From Sycobia sp. Sy_11 (Eukaryota; Arthropoda; Insecta; Hymenoptera; Epichrysomallidae), in NCBI GenBank assembly GCA_018907035.1, contig JACCIC010000014.1:1835001-1899000 (forward strand): DNA of 64,000 nucleotides, given 5' to 3'. Positions 24,340 to 37,050 of the stretch are shown here, piece by piece; positions within the stretch are counted from its first letter, which is position 1, and every line of letters starts with the position of its first letter. The position numbers and the translations under genes were made by a program. The notes under the pieces were generated by a model. That model searched no databases, was not told where the DNA came from, and worked only from the letters and a program-made list of their open reading frames with translations.

Positions 24340-24887
24340 TAGCCTGGAATTTAGTTAAAAAGGCTAAGGGCATGCTGTTGTGGATCCCCTTACCAAACGG
24401 GGAGTCCAAACAGACTATATAGGCCCAGAACCGATTGTGGGAATCTGCAATACTCTCATTAAATCAAATATAGAAAGATGAGTAGCAGAAGAGGATAACC
24501 GATAATGGAAGAAAACCGGGGTATTGAGGCAGATAAAAGCCTTCATATCTATGGAAAAAGTAAAGGACTGGATCAACATTATCCTTAGCTTCAACAGAAT
24601 AATGGACAAGCGGGTAGTCGAGATTCTTACAGGTCACGGGAAGCTGAATGCAGACATGCGCAGGATGAGCCTCAGAAGGAATCTTTCATGTCATTTCTGT
24701 CACATAGAAGAAACACCTGAATATCTTCTATGTTACTATCCCGCCTTAATGGAGGGGAGGCTGTGGCATCTGTGTGCCGCCTCCTTGGACGCGGAAGACA
24801 TAGGGCCCAGCATGGCAGCTGGAATACTTTCATGCACCCGGCGGTCCACATAGGTCGAACTCCGCATTTATAATAATAATAATAATT
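24340..24887 (+). mobile_element. non-LTR retrotransposon 3' end (RNase H and C-terminal zinc motif)
   Basis: Reading frames joined across frameshifts give the end of a LINE of the R1/I/LOA type. It starts with an RNase H remnant (HAVVDPLTKRGVQ, then YIGPEPIVGI). The frame 24524-24853 follows, with ILTGHGKLNADMRRM and a Cys/His cluster CHFCHIEETPEYLLC, the usual closing motif of these proteins. A (TAA)n tail follows at about 24869-24886, as expected for the 3' end of such elements. The 5' part with the reverse transcriptase is missing, as in a truncated insertion. Confidence 0.75.
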
Positions 24888-25026
24888 AGCATAACATATC
24901 TTTTTTACAATTTCAGAAATATTAACAAACTGTATGTCTTGAATTAAAAATTACAAGAAACAAACGAACAAAATATTAAGAATACGCAAAAAGAGTCAGA
25001 TATTTTAGACGAAGTCCTTGCAATAG

Positions 25027-25420
25027 ATGTGTAAGATTCGCCAGATATCATCCAAATCATATTACATTCAATCAATATTTAAAGGAATAGGATTATCAGC
25101 AGAGTACAATTTTGTCATTGGGCAAATAATCAAATTAGAAATGACCATATTTGAAAGGCCCATATTTTTTGAAGGTAATATGAATGGTGAAAGTTACCTT
25201 GCTTTAATCGAAAATAGACTTTCAGTCCTTCTGGAAACTCTTGATTTAATTATAAGAAATAGGATATAGTTTCCAAAAGGTAGAGTACCACCGCACTATG
25301 CAAGGATAGTGCATAATTTTTTGAATTAGGATTTGCTAAATCGTTGAATAGGTAGGTTCAGTTGTATAGCCTGCAAGGTCAACTGATTTAACTTCGTTCG
25401 ATTTTTACTTGAAAATAGAA
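25027..25420 (+). mobile_element. decayed DDE transposase fragment
   Basis: The frame 25027-25269 includes RPIFFEGNMNGESYLALIEN. Just after its stop, other frames give VPPHYARIVHNFL and LNRWIGRF. This is the order of an insect DDE transposase in which 'FFEGN.NGE.YL..L', 'APPHYA' and 'NRWIGR' follow one another. At least one stop and frameshifts break it, and the ends are not visible. The exact superfamily is not certain. Confidence 0.6.
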
Positions 25421-25429
25421 TTCTGTTGG

Positions 25430-27640
25430 AATCTCTGTTGAAAATGAGCTATAGTGTGAATCAAAATATCAATTTACATATAAGCGCAAACATTCCGCAT
25501 GTTTATTTTTGTATCATCAAGAGTAGTTGGTCTATTTTTATAAAATATATTTTATAGTGATCCTCAAAAGTCAATGGTGCTACCTTTGAGTATTTATTAC
25601 CTTCAACACCGAAATAGATATTTCACTCACAATCAGCCTTTTTCAGGGCTACATAACCTAAAAAATCTTTTCGTGAAATCTCTTTGTGGTATATGTTGAG
25701 TCACGCTAATACCAAACGTCAAAGCTTGAAGAAAAATAAAAATGCATCATCATTATTTATAGTGAAATCAAAATCATCCATTCTAATATTCGTAGTAATA
25801 TTTATAGATGTACATATCGATTATAGTAAATCTAATGAACTTCAAAAAGTGAAGATCAAGGACGAATCGAATGTTATGAATAACTATTCTTAAATCCCAT
25901 GAATTATTGATCCAGTGGATGTGTGACATTTCAGACCCCAACGAACTAACCATTCGAAGCTTCCACATTTTGTCCTTAGAAACGTATGAGTTCTGAAGTC
26001 TGTGTCTCAACTAGTAATACTTCAAATTTTTGTTTATTCCAGAAATGTCTAAGTATATAAAATTAACAAATCGTAAATCGAAAGTGAACAAATGTAAATA
26101 TTGAGTAGTTGTATTTCAAGTTCTCAAAAACCCGTGCAGAAAAGCATCGTTTGAAAATTATTATGAAAGAAATCCCTTCAGGAGAGGCGATATTTTCGTG
26201 CTTCAACAGCATGAATCTGTAATCCACGGACTAATCGGTAAAGGTGGTACGCATCCAGTGTGGCAGAACATATACACGTTGCGCGTATATGTTCGACAAT
26301 CTAGTGAAGTGGATGTTTTTGCTTCCACAACTTAATACATAACTCTTTATTATTCTGACTTGGTACAGCTGTTCCAACGACTCTTGGCTTTGAGCGAGAG
26401 TGAAAGAAAGATAGAGAAGGAGAGAGAGAGAGAGAGAGAGAGACAGAAAGAGAGAGAGAGAAAGAGAGAGAACGTTGTTAATTATTTTGATGAATACTTT
26501 TTTAATGTTGGGACCGGCGTATATCGCTGAAATACTTATGTTTTCGGGCAGATACTGTATTTTGCTAGATCTATAAGGTCACTGGATACCGTATTTATTT
26601 TAGAAGCTACTTTAAAAATTTCTTTGAGCGAACAGAAAGATCATGTTAGGAAGTACTCAAGTAGAAACGAGGAACCTGTGCAAGATGCCAGTGGGCAGAC
26701 ATAGTGATAGGGATAGTGTTTTCCAACAGGAATTATGAAGGGAATTCAAATTGTTTCATTAAGTACTTTATTGTTTGGATAACTTTTTGCTGGATTTCTG
26801 TTTCTATCACTTTGCTGATCTCGGAATTGAGATTGTAATACTTTGCGTAGTGTTAACTATACGGGGGTTAACTATCTTGACGGTCGAACTGAGGGGTAGC
26901 AATGCACTGTAAATAAAAACTTATTGACGTCTTTTTATATTATGTCTTCCACCCTTATGGGTTGTGCCAGTACTCAAAGAACTTACCACAGCCTTCCGTG
27001 CGTCGACACTCTGCGTAAGTATCTGATATCTGCATACTTAAATAGAGTATGACTTGTAGAAGTTTTTTTATCGGATAATCTCTGATATATAAATAGTCAC
27101 TAAAAATATCTGAAACAAAATAATAATTTATTTTGGAGCACTTTTATATTTCAGAAACTTTACGGATTCGCGTCATCAAAAATACAATAAAAAATTAAAG
27201 CAAAAAACAGTTCGTAAAATTGAAATTGATCAACTATAACTAAAAGCTCCGACCCCTCTTCAGGGAATGTTTACGGATTCAGGGAGTGAGAACAATTGGG
27301 AACCTCGAAATTTAAAGATTCGGTAAGTTTTGTTGAAGTGGAAAGTCAGATTATTTTAGATTTTTATATATCAGATTTTATATTCCAGACTCTACGGGGT
27401 GACTGTAAGTAACAGTATAATTTAACAGCTATTATAATTACATTATTTTCTTTAAAAGACTGCAGCAGCGATAAAAATGTTTATGAATTTGATTTGGATC
27501 ATTCAATGTTTGTAGAATTTTTAATTGTAGAATGAAAGTGATAAAAAGAATAGGTGGAAAATAAAGTAAGAGAGATAAAAATAGAGAAACAGATAAACAG
27601 AAACAGAGAGAGAGAAGTAAAATACATAAGTATATAAATA
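25430..27640. other. gene-free stretch with small structures
   Basis: No supported gene. It contains a near-perfect hairpin at 26266-26294 (arms GAACATATAC and GTATATGTTC, 9-base loop) and a GA tract at 26397-26471. Confidence 0.5.
26397..26471. repeat. (GA)n microsatellite, interrupted
   Basis: AG/GA dinucleotides with several substitutions. Confidence 0.9.
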
Positions 27641-27645
27641 CAAAT

Positions 27646-27945
27646 ACGAGGGAAGGTCAATAAGCCTTCAGCAGTTCTAAGTGATGCCACTTGTAGCATG
27701 GCCAAAGGGTTGTTTTGTAGTAATGAACATTCTATATAAAGTGTCTGTCAAAATTATAGTAATATAGATCACATGCTTTTGTTTTTATCTCTAACTGACA
27801 ACTTCTGTTTGTATCAAAAAATGAAAAAAGTTAGTGTACAGTGGCTATGAAGTATTGCTTTTTTAAAAGCTTACCAGTAAAACTCATAAATACTGAGTTG
27901 GATTATTATTACTATTCAGGCCACGCGAATGTGGCAATATCCACG
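27646..27945 (+). mobile_element. probable 5' fragment of another mariner-like element
   Basis: Starts with TACGAGGGAAGGTCAATAAG, a terminal-repeat-like sequence beside TA. At about 27865-27945 one frame reads KSLPVKLINTELDYYY, which fits the first helices of a mariner DNA-binding domain ('KGL..K.I..ELD...'). It stops where mariner element B begins, so B may have been inserted into it. Confidence 0.45.
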
Positions 27946-27952
27946 TCATAAT

Positions 27953-29253
27953 AGGTTGCCAAATATATCCCTTCCGCCTTTTTGTCTTATGAATTTCGCG
28001 GCTATGTACAAAGCGCGACAGAGCTCGTATCTAGCATCTATATACTAGATAATATAGTAATAATACTATACATCATTTGAAAGGTCTTGACATAACGTAC
28101 AAAACAACGCTATGCATGATTAGTTTGGATATTGCGTTCAAAAGTTATAGGCGTGTAAACAGGAGTTCACTAACGCCGAAATTCGCGCTATTTTAAAGTT
28201 TTCCTACGTCAAAGGCAAATTCGCTAGAGAAACGTTCCGTAAAATTAATGGTGTTTTGGGGGACGGCAGGGTATCACTTCGAACCACAGAGAATTGGTTT
28301 CGACGATTCAGAGCCGGTGAAAACGACACCATGGATAAGCCAGCCGGCGGAAGACCTGTGACGACGAATACCGATCAAATCATGGAATTTATCGAGTTAG
28401 ACCGGCATGTGGCATCTCGTGACATCGCCCAGGAGATGACAGTTACTTACCAAACCATTTTAAACCATCTGTAGAAGGCTGGATAAAAGAAAAGCTTGAT
28501 GTTTGGGTGCCGCATGATTTGACGCAAAAAGACCTTCTGCGCCGAACTAACGCCTGCGATGTGCTGCTGAAACGGAACGAACTCGACCCATTTTTGACGC
28601 GGATGATGACTGGCGATGAAAAATGGATCACATACGACAATATCAAGCGAAAAAGGTCATGGTTCAAGACCGGTGGACCGTCCCAAACTATGGCCAAGCC
28701 GGGATTGACGGCCAGAAAGGTTTTTCTGTGTGTTTGGTGGGATTGAAAGGAAATCATCCACTATGAGCTGATTCCATGTGGCCAGACGCTTAATTCTACC
28801 ATCTACTGTAAATAACTGGTTACAAGCTACCGACCAGAAGCGTCCACAATTGGCCAACAGGAAGGGTGTAGTGTTCCACCAGGACAACGCCAGGCCACAC
28901 ACTTCTTTGATGACTCGTCAGAAGCTACGGGAGTTCGGATGAGAGGTTTTATCGCATCCACCATATAGCCCGGCCATAGCGTCAAGTGATTACCACCTGT
29001 TCCTGTCCATGTCCAACGCTCTTGGTGGTGTAAAGTTGGACTCAAAAGATGCTGGTGAAAAGTGGCTGTCCGAGTTCTTCGCAAAAAAGGAGAGGGGTTT
29101 CTACGAGAGCGGTATTATGAAGTTGCCGTGTAAATGGAAACAGATTACCGAACAAAATTGCGTATATTTGAAGTAAATCCGACCACTGTAACACTTTTTA
29201 TAAAGCATTGAATGAAGAGCAAAAAAGCGGAAGGGAGATATTTGACAACTTAA
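27953..29253 (+). mobile_element. mariner element B, nearly full length, transposase broken
   Basis: Both ends are visible. The left end GGTTGCCAAATATATCCC and the right end (inverted AGTTGTCAAATATCTCCC, near 29235-29252) match over about 30 bases, next to TA. About 1.3 kb. The transposase reads from about 28155 in pieces: the helix-turn-helix region with FARETFRKINGVLGDGRVS and NWFRRFRAGEN, then TGDEKW (first Asp), HQDNARPH (second) and SSDYHLF (third), with 34 residues between the second and third Asp. Lesions are a frameshift near 28470, stops at 28744, 28812 and 28939 and another frameshift near 28830. Confidence 0.85.
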
Positions 29254-29289
29254 TATTATTTGTTACAAAAGTATAGTTTCCTTTTAGCG

Positions 29290-30118
29290 CGACTGCAGTA
29301 GTTCTGGACAACCGAAAAAGTTTGAAGATAGTGAAATGCAAGCATTATTCGACGAAAACTTAGCTCCAACGCAGAAAGATCTCGCTAATAAGTTAGGAGT
29401 CAGTAACAGAACAGTTGGCAAACGTTTACATGCGATGGGAAACATTCATAAAAATGGAAAATGGATGCCACACGATTTGACCGAAAGTGTAAAAATTTTC
29501 TCTAGCGTATTGTAACTGGTGATGAAAAGTGGATCTACTATGACAATCCTAAGCGCAATAAGTCATGGGTAGACTCAGGCCAACCGTCCACATCGAAATT
29601 AGAACGGAACATCCACGGCCAAAAGATATTGCTGAACATTTTGTGGGTCCAACAGGATGCGCTGTACTACGAGCTCCTAAAACCGCATAAAACCGTCACT
29701 ACCGAGGTATAAAAATGCCAACTGAATGATTTACAACAGAAATTGATCTAATATAGATCAGCAATCGCAAAAATAGGCACAAAGTCTCGATCATATCTTG
29801 CGAAAGCCGTCACAAACACCCTATTGGAGCTCGAAAGGAAAGTGCTGTCACACCCAGCGATTACTACGTATTCATATCGATGCAGCACGACCTCGTTGAC
29901 AAATACTTCCGATGTGTTTAAGAAGAACGAGAACATGTGTATGATTGGATCGCCTCGAAACCGCCATCGGTCTTTCGCCGCCGTATCACTATATTGCCAG
30001 AAAGATCGAAAAAGTATTAAAAAATGACACAAAATATTTTGATTAAGCTGACGTGTATCATTTTCCATCATGAATGTCCTTTTTCCGTTAAAAAAGTTCG
30101 AAAACTAAGATCGTCTAC
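29290..30118 (+). mobile_element. mariner element C, 5'-truncated
   Basis: The same family as the element at 38526-39784. It begins inside the transposase (KKFEDSEMQALFDENLA region), continues through VTGDEKWIYYDN, IHGQKILLNILW and a second-Asp block that is deleted or damaged, and ends with the family's right terminal repeat (AAAACTAAGATCGTCTAC before TA at 30119). The 5' terminal repeat and N-terminus are missing. Several stops and frameshifts are present. Confidence 0.75.
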
Positions 30119-30124
30119 TAATAT

Positions 30125-32125
30125 AATATAACATATTCGAAAAATACTTGTTTTGAAGAATTATCTCAAGTGTACTCTTATAATAGCTGAAAAACGTTGG
30201 AGGGACGTTTAACAACGTGTACGAGATGCAAGAGTATATAACTAGCAAGAGACTATGTTAAAAATAAAAAAAAATTGAGGCAAAAAATTTGTTTTTCTAT
30301 TTTGTTCTAAAGGTTCATTGATCTGGTCTCATACATTGATATATAAACTGATATTTATTTGAATGACTTAAACTATATATAAATTTGGACAATCCAATAA
30401 CATTTCATACGAAAAATTATAAAATAATTATAATAGTCTTTATACAGTATCCTAAAGACAAAAATCCTTTGTTGTCAGAAACAGAAAAATATATTAAGTA
30501 CGTTAAATTAACATTTATTATTTATTTAACGTACAAAATAAACATTTATCACCTTGTAATTTCGTACAGTATTTGTTTTAGATATGTACGAAGTTTATAA
30601 GTAGAGAATAGAGCAGCCCTATGAATTGTTAGCTAGTGAGAATAATAGATACAAATACGTAATTTGAACTTTCATGGCTTATATATTCTAGAGAATATAA
30701 CTATATCGTGTTTTTACAAAGTAGCAGATCATCAAGAAATGACGATGCGGTAAATCTAACATCATGCAATGGTTTAATAAGTTATGGACTTAGCTTTTTA
30801 CTGGAGCTAGTAACGCTTCAAGGTCGATACCAGAATGTAAAAAACGGAAATTCTGTCGAAAATATCTACATTAAAGACAAATATTATGTATTTATATAAT
30901 AAAGAAAATTATTTCCAAGAACGAACAAGAAAAAGAGAAAAAGTATTATATTACGTATACTTTATTTTTATATATTATTTTACATGTTGAACATTATATT
31001 CCTTATTATAGTACAGGAATTTATGAAGTAATTGAAATATTTTAATTTTTTTAGAGACAGCACCTTCGATCAAATGCTACCTTGAAATTCTAAAAGGTAT
31101 AGAGTAAAATGTATAACAAAAATTCACAAACTATTTCAAAGTACTATTGAATATGAAAAAAAAATTACAGACAATTTGTTCTATTATCGTACATCAACAA
31201 TAAGTACGACAGAGCTGGCATTATATAAAAAATCCAAAGGATTCTCCGTTACTAATCTAAGACGTGATCAAAATGAAATCAAAATTAATACCATAATTTT
31301 CATAGCTAAGATGGCTCCATCACTAGAACCAAGGATTAGTAAATCGGTGGCTCGAATTCCAGTTCCGCTCTCGAACGACACAAGCACCGCTGTAAAAATT
31401 TCGATATGCTTTGTTTACAAACACATCTTAGAGCTTTGTTACGGAGTTCCAACACCACTATTTGAGATTATATAGAACGGTATTATATTACGTAAAATAA
31501 ATAATTTAATTACGAACATTAGTAATAATTCTAATAATTAAGTTTATCTTCAATTCAAAATAGTAGTGTTTTGTTTAAATCCAAGTACTGAATAATGCTC
31601 AGATATAATAAATATTAAAGATATACTTTTTTACTGGCGCTTATATTACACTACCAGAAAACTTTACAGTACGTTCAAATTGAAATATATTGTAATAACT
31701 ATAAAATTTAATTTTGAATTTGCACTAATATATATACTTACGTTTAATATTATTCTTATTTAATAATACATTGAATAGTATATTACAAATATGTAGTCTT
31801 TTTTATAGGCATTTTTCCCACGAATACAATCTTAACAGAAATCTGTAATATTACACAAATATTAGTATAGTACGACAAAAGTGATAATTTTTATAATTTT
31901 GATTTCCAATTTTAGAAATATGTCACATACATACATTAAATTTAAAGCTATCTTTTTGCTTTAATAAAAAGTATTTCAAATTTCAAATTACTTATTTATT
32001 ATTAGATAAACACTATAACCAGGCTAATTTGATATGAAATAACTGGTAAATGAATAAAGCTAACACTTGATTATTGTAGCGTTTGTTCCAAGAATTTTCT
32101 ATATAGCGTACATCAGTGAGCAAAG
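30125..32125. other. gene-free AT-rich stretch upstream of receptor gene 2
   Basis: No supported gene. The open frame 31176-31475 and the segment 30715-30899 look slightly less AT-rich, but show no family. The block GATGCGGTAAATCTAACATCAT at about 30744 resembles the start of receptor exon 3 for about 22 bases only. Confidence 0.45.
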
Positions 32126-32129
32126 AAGA

Positions 32130-32443
32130 ATACGAAGTATAAAGTAACGTGAACGGTGCGCATGCGATGTTCGATTGGAACTGAAACAGATACATATTAA
32201 ATATTAATCGCCGATCATAGTCTCCGGTGTTATAAAAAAAAATTACTGCATGCAGACAAAAACAAACTTACAATTTACTTCGTAAATAATCAAGTACCTT
32301 CTTCTCTCGGTTCTGTAGAAAATTCGTCGCCAGTTTTCTCTGGTTGGTTGAGCTGAAACATATGTACGGTATCAAATTTTGAATGTAGAAATATTTGGAG
32401 AATTCTGGAAAAACCTCTTAATAAGTGAATAAAGATTTTAATC
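32130..32443 (+). promoter_or_regulatory. conserved promoter and 5' leader of odorant receptor gene 2
   Basis: Carries TGCGCATGCGA at 32157-32167 (287 bp before the ATG), TTAAATATTAA near 32197-32207 followed by ATCATAGTCTCC, the box CAAACTTACAATTTACTTCG with TAAATAATCAAGTACC near 32284-32299, and GAGCTGAAACAT near 32350-32361. The same order as before genes 1 and 3. Confidence 0.6.
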
Positions 32444-33835
32444 ATGGAGAAGCTTTCGCCAAACAAACATCAGAACTTTCAGGTATATACAAAACTAAAT
32501 ATATGTTCAAAATACATATTAAACTTTTAATTTATAAATTTGTGGATCATAATTAAATCCACAAAATATATAGAAATCCTAATATTTTATTCGACTAAAT
32601 TTTATAGAAAGAACTAAATTCAGCAAAACTTATTTTTTCTTGGAATGAAAAGTTGTTCATGATTTTCGGAATGAATCCGTTGAAATTTAACAGCCTTCTA
32701 TATGCTATAGTATGTATGTATGCAGTAATGCACTTTATTATGTGCTGTGCAGGTTTACGACAGAATCTAAAAAATGAAAATGACTCAATTGATGCCATTA
32801 CAGAATTTGGGTGCATGTTTACAATTCTGACGAAATTATTTATTTATAGAACAAAACGAAAATGCCTTGCAAATCTTTTGAATGAAGTAAAATCAGACTA
32901 TTCGATTAATAATTTCAGAGACGATAAAGAAATAACTTTATTACTATCATACATGTCAATAGCAAAAATTTTTTTACAATTTACTATTCCACTCAGTTAT
33001 ACTAGTTCGTGTTTTTATTTTTTTAAATCAATAAATATAAATTTATTGTATACAGCAATAACAGGTACGTATAGAGAGTTTATATTATTTATTAATTATT
33101 AAATTTCATATTTCAAGTTTGTATAAATTTAATTTTTTTATAAATAATGTTTTAGAAACCAAAAAATATCAATTCAGTTTCACATTGTCTAAATATAACG
33201 TAACTAAATAGAACATTATTTATAAGAAAAATCATAATCTGTTTCGCTATAATTTCATGATTTTTTTCTCTCTGCATATTTTCTGCCTGATAAGATTTTT
33301 TTAAGTTGAATGCATTCTAGACATCGATTGTGACAATAGCGCAGTATTTCCTTTTTCTTTTCACCTAATTTTTGCTTTTTCGCAGTTGTTCAGAATCGTG
33401 TTAATATTTAGAATTCGGCCTATTTATTAATTTTTATTAAATTATAAATTACTGTAAGCCTCAAAATATTTTGGATACATTGATTATTTAAGATACTGGC
33501 TATCGCTAGCTACAACTTTTTTTACGCTTTTAGAACATACGAATACGGTTACGAAAAAATTTTTAAGGAATTAAGTGAATTAGGAACATATAAGAATTTC
33601 ATGAAAGAAGTTACTATTAAATCTGATAAATATTTAGGAGGTCCAGTTTCTTTGGTACAAAATTCCGAATAGTTTATGAGAATTTGCCGCTTCAAAGTTT
33701 TAATATTAAAATTCGAATACTACGAAGGTGTTATGAAAATTATTGATATATTTTCAAGGTACTATTTAAGACGAGTTCTTTAGTATTTATATATTTTGAT
33801 GAGCAACCAATTCAGAGGCTGGAATCGGCTCGGTC

Positions 33836-33887
<52 letters not shown>

Positions 33888-33894
33888 GTAAATG

Positions 33895-33941
<47 letters not shown>

Positions 33942-36900
33942 ATTTGTTCGGTCGAGACGTGAACATGAGAAGAGAAATCATCAAGCTCTTAAAAAATAAG
34001 TCACTATCTTGTAAAGTTCAGTGTGCTCCAGTACGCCCATCACACTTCAACAAAGATATTTTTCTTTATGCGTATACTGAAAGAATTTTCCACCAGTATA
34101 GTCAATACCAAATTTTAAAGGATAGTACAAGAGTCTGGTTTGTTGTTTCTTATTTCACACTTATTTTTTTATGTCTATCATAGCACATACTCTGTATAAT
34201 CAGCATTTCCACTCATATGAAGACATCAAAAAATGGATTGATTTTTGGATAGCTTTGACAGAAGAAAACTTTCACCGCCAAGGCATTTGGAACGTACCAG
34301 AAAGATGGAAAAAAGTTTTAGCTAGCGATCGGCATTACTTTGAATAATTCATTTGTAAATACATGTCCATAATAAAGTAGCATTTTTTAAAGAAACTATG
34401 AGAACTTAGTTAAGTACCTAATTTAAGATTTTTGACAAATCCTCGTTTTATATAAATACAAATATAATAAATACTATGGAAATGGTAATGTAAATGCGAA
34501 TTATAAGGCGGAAATAAAATTTTCTAAGTTTTCGACAAACATTGCAAAGTAGAGTGTCGAAATCAGTATAGAAAAACTAATATTATATCTATTCAACTAT
34601 ATATTAATTGCTAAGGGATAATAAGTATATTATTAAATTATACAGATTCAGTAAATGCAACATCGTTGACTTTGCCATTCCGCATGCGCTTCTATTTTCC
34701 AATAACAGATTTTACTACATACATAGCTGCTCTTTTATATTTAACACCAATGATTCCTCTCGTATCGTTCACATTATTAAGCGACAGTAATTTAATGATA
34801 TCATTTATAGCCCACGTTTGTGGACTATTATCTGGATTATCTCATGTTGTGCTTGAGCAGATTACAGAAGATACTACTCAATTTAGATACCGTATAGGAA
34901 AAATTATTGCCCGTCATCAACGCCTAATTAGGTATTAATTTTTATTCCATTTTTATTAATAATCCTAGTATCACAACTTCTGCAATTTTAATTCAACTTC
35001 ATGAAATTTTATTTCAAATCCTGTCATAAATTATGCAATCCTATTGAAATGGGCTTTCGGTGCAAATGCATGAACTTCTGCAACAATTCTTTTATAAACT
35101 TATATATGTGGTAAGTAAATGCTTGTAAAAATGTTGTTTCAAGTTTCTTATATAATTGCAGGCTGTGCTACTTAGGAACTTTCCTACATCTATTTCAAAC
35201 GAACTAGAAATTCTTTTGTAAGTTGGTAGTACTTCTATTAATACATATATTAATATCTAGTAAATTTTTGTTATTTTTCATTTGATCAGATATACATACA
35301 TATAAGGCAAATATAACATAAGCAATAGCTAGAGTAAATCATTTGTTTACAATTTTTTATTAACGATCATTTTTCAACTTCAATCCAACATTTAGTTTAA
35401 GAATTAATAGCAAATCATATAAGTTTTATAACGCTAAAATTCTTACCAATGTTTAAAATTAATATAAAGCTAAGATGTAAAGCAAAGCCTTATTTTCCAA
35501 AACTCTGATACTATCTTACAAAAAATTTGATGAGATATAGGAAATCAAAGATAACTTTTGTTTTACATACATCATTATAATTATTTACTACACCTAAGAT
35601 TGTCGAAAGCAATCGAATCTACATTCAGTATAGTAATGCTACAACAACTTTTCGGTGTCGTATTTTTTCTGACTCTTGTTGGATACAGTGCTTTATCGGT
35701 AAGATCTTTTCTGCTCATAATGAAATTATAAAAATAAGTTCTGCAAGTAATTACGTGAAACCTTTTTTCTGGCAAACATGCCGGCGCCGATAAATCCTTT
35801 ACTATCTCCTAGCAAATAAATAAGTGAGAAAAGTATACTCTAGGCATGTAAGAAAAAGAAAATGGAAATATTTCATTTAATACACCTAGGAATGCAAAGC
35901 TCTATTTACCGTCACTTAGAAGATATCAAAAAATGCACTTTCTACGTTGTGTGGAAAAAAAAGAATATACATCAATTGAGGAAAGTACCGTCCCGCTTCG
36001 TTCGAGCGGTAACTTCAGATGATGCCTACATTGTATACTTTACTCACTTGCTGTATAATCTATTATTTGTTTCCTGAGAATAAAAAAAAATTTTTTGAAA
36101 CGATCTCTATTTAACATAGTATTGTAAATTATTATTAAGCTTTAGCGAATACATGAACAACTTATCGGGATATATTTCTAGAAATCCTACAAGAATTTTG
36201 CGACCTTTTTTTTAATACATCCAAAATTACGTTTTCGAAAATATTTGTAGAAGACTAGCAGAAATATAGAAGTCGTATTTAAAAATTATAATTTTGATCA
36301 GGTTTTTGTGAATAATTTTTTTTAAATTGTTTTGTCAAAAGTTTTTGAAAACCGTATGAATAGCTATTTTACAAATATTTTTCAAAAAAAAAAGTATATT
36401 AGAGCAAAAAAAGAAACCTGTTTATTATTACAATTTATTATAAATTTAAAATCAAATTTAATGTACATTTTATAACTCATAAAATTAATTCATAATGAAA
36501 TAATTTCACGCAATTATTTCGAAACAAATGTATAAATTTATTTAAAATAATTAAATTATCTTTATGTTTAGAATTTTCATAAACATGAAAATGCGTTGTG
36601 GATTTTTTTGTCAAATATAGCAGCAATGATGTTTCTTCTTTTTGCATATTGTTATGCTGGTCAGTGCCTTGTGGACGAGGTAAAGTTATTATAATAAAGA
36701 ACTGCTAAAAGAGAATGATTACTCTACTATTATATATTTAGAAATTATTGTTCAATATTATTTCAGAGCACAGCTTTATGCAATGCTGCGTATCATAGCC
36801 AATGGTACTATCTTCAGCCGTTGGATTTAAAGTATTATTTAATTTTTATAATTCGAACACAAAAACCGTTTGAAATAACTGCTAAAGGTTTTTATCAATA

Positions 36901-37050
36901 TTCGCTCAGAAGTTTCATCACTGTAAGTGCGTAAATTAATACATTAAAAAATATATTATTTTATTTTTCAAATAAATAATTTTTTTACAGGTCGTGAAAT
37001 CCGCAGTAGCTTATTTATCCGTCTTACAAACAGTAATTCAATATGACTAA
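32444..37050 (+). CDS. odorant receptor gene 2 (7tm_6 family), complete, 7 exons
   Basis: The second member of the tandem array, with the same role expected as gene 1. Exons: 32444-32482, 32608-33064, 34646-34931, 35599-35698, 36572-36679, 36767-36922, 36991-37050. The first four and the sixth have exactly the lengths of the paralogues. Exon 5 is one codon shorter (36 codons) and the last exon is three codons longer, ending VIQYD. The protein is 401 residues and uninterrupted. Visible markers: MEKLSPNKHQNFQ in exon 1, FGMNPLKFN and CCAGLRQN in exon 2, RHQRLIR closing exon 3, YCYAGQCLVDE in exon 5, VVKSAVAYLSVLQ at the C-terminus. Introns are shorter than in genes 1 and 3 although the second holds transposon debris and (TA)n. 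The gene looks functional. Confidence 0.9.
33838..33937. repeat. two (TA)n microsatellites in intron 2 of receptor gene 2
   Basis: TA runs at 33838-33885 and 33898-33937, separated by TTCAGTAAATGCAAA. Confidence 0.95.
34170..34400 (+). mobile_element. mariner transposase C-terminal fragment in intron 2 of receptor gene 2
   Basis: In one frame the DNA reads AHTLYNQHFHSYEDIKKWID, FWIALTEENFHRQGIW, then VPERWKKVLASDRHYFE and stop at 34347. This is the standard end of mariner transposases ('H..SYEDIKKW.D.WIA..E..F...GI..LPERW.KV..SDG.YFE'). The upstream catalytic part is not recognisable and the ends are unclear. Confidence 0.75.
35855..36110 (+). mobile_element. mariner C-terminal relic in intron 4 of receptor gene 2
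   Basis: The frame 35862-36077 contains RHLEDIKKC and VPSRFVRAVTSDDAYIVYF. Alignment by eye with the C-terminal pattern 'YEDIKKW...LPERW.KVV.SDG.Y' is partial but in order. It is strongly decayed. Confidence 0.45.

Noticed and set aside
28443..29084. Minus-strand open frames over mariner element B
   Set aside because: They are shadows of the + strand transposase, whose catalytic motifs are clear.
30740..30800. A relic of receptor exon 3
   Set aside because: Only about 22 bases resemble the exon start, and nothing after it matches.
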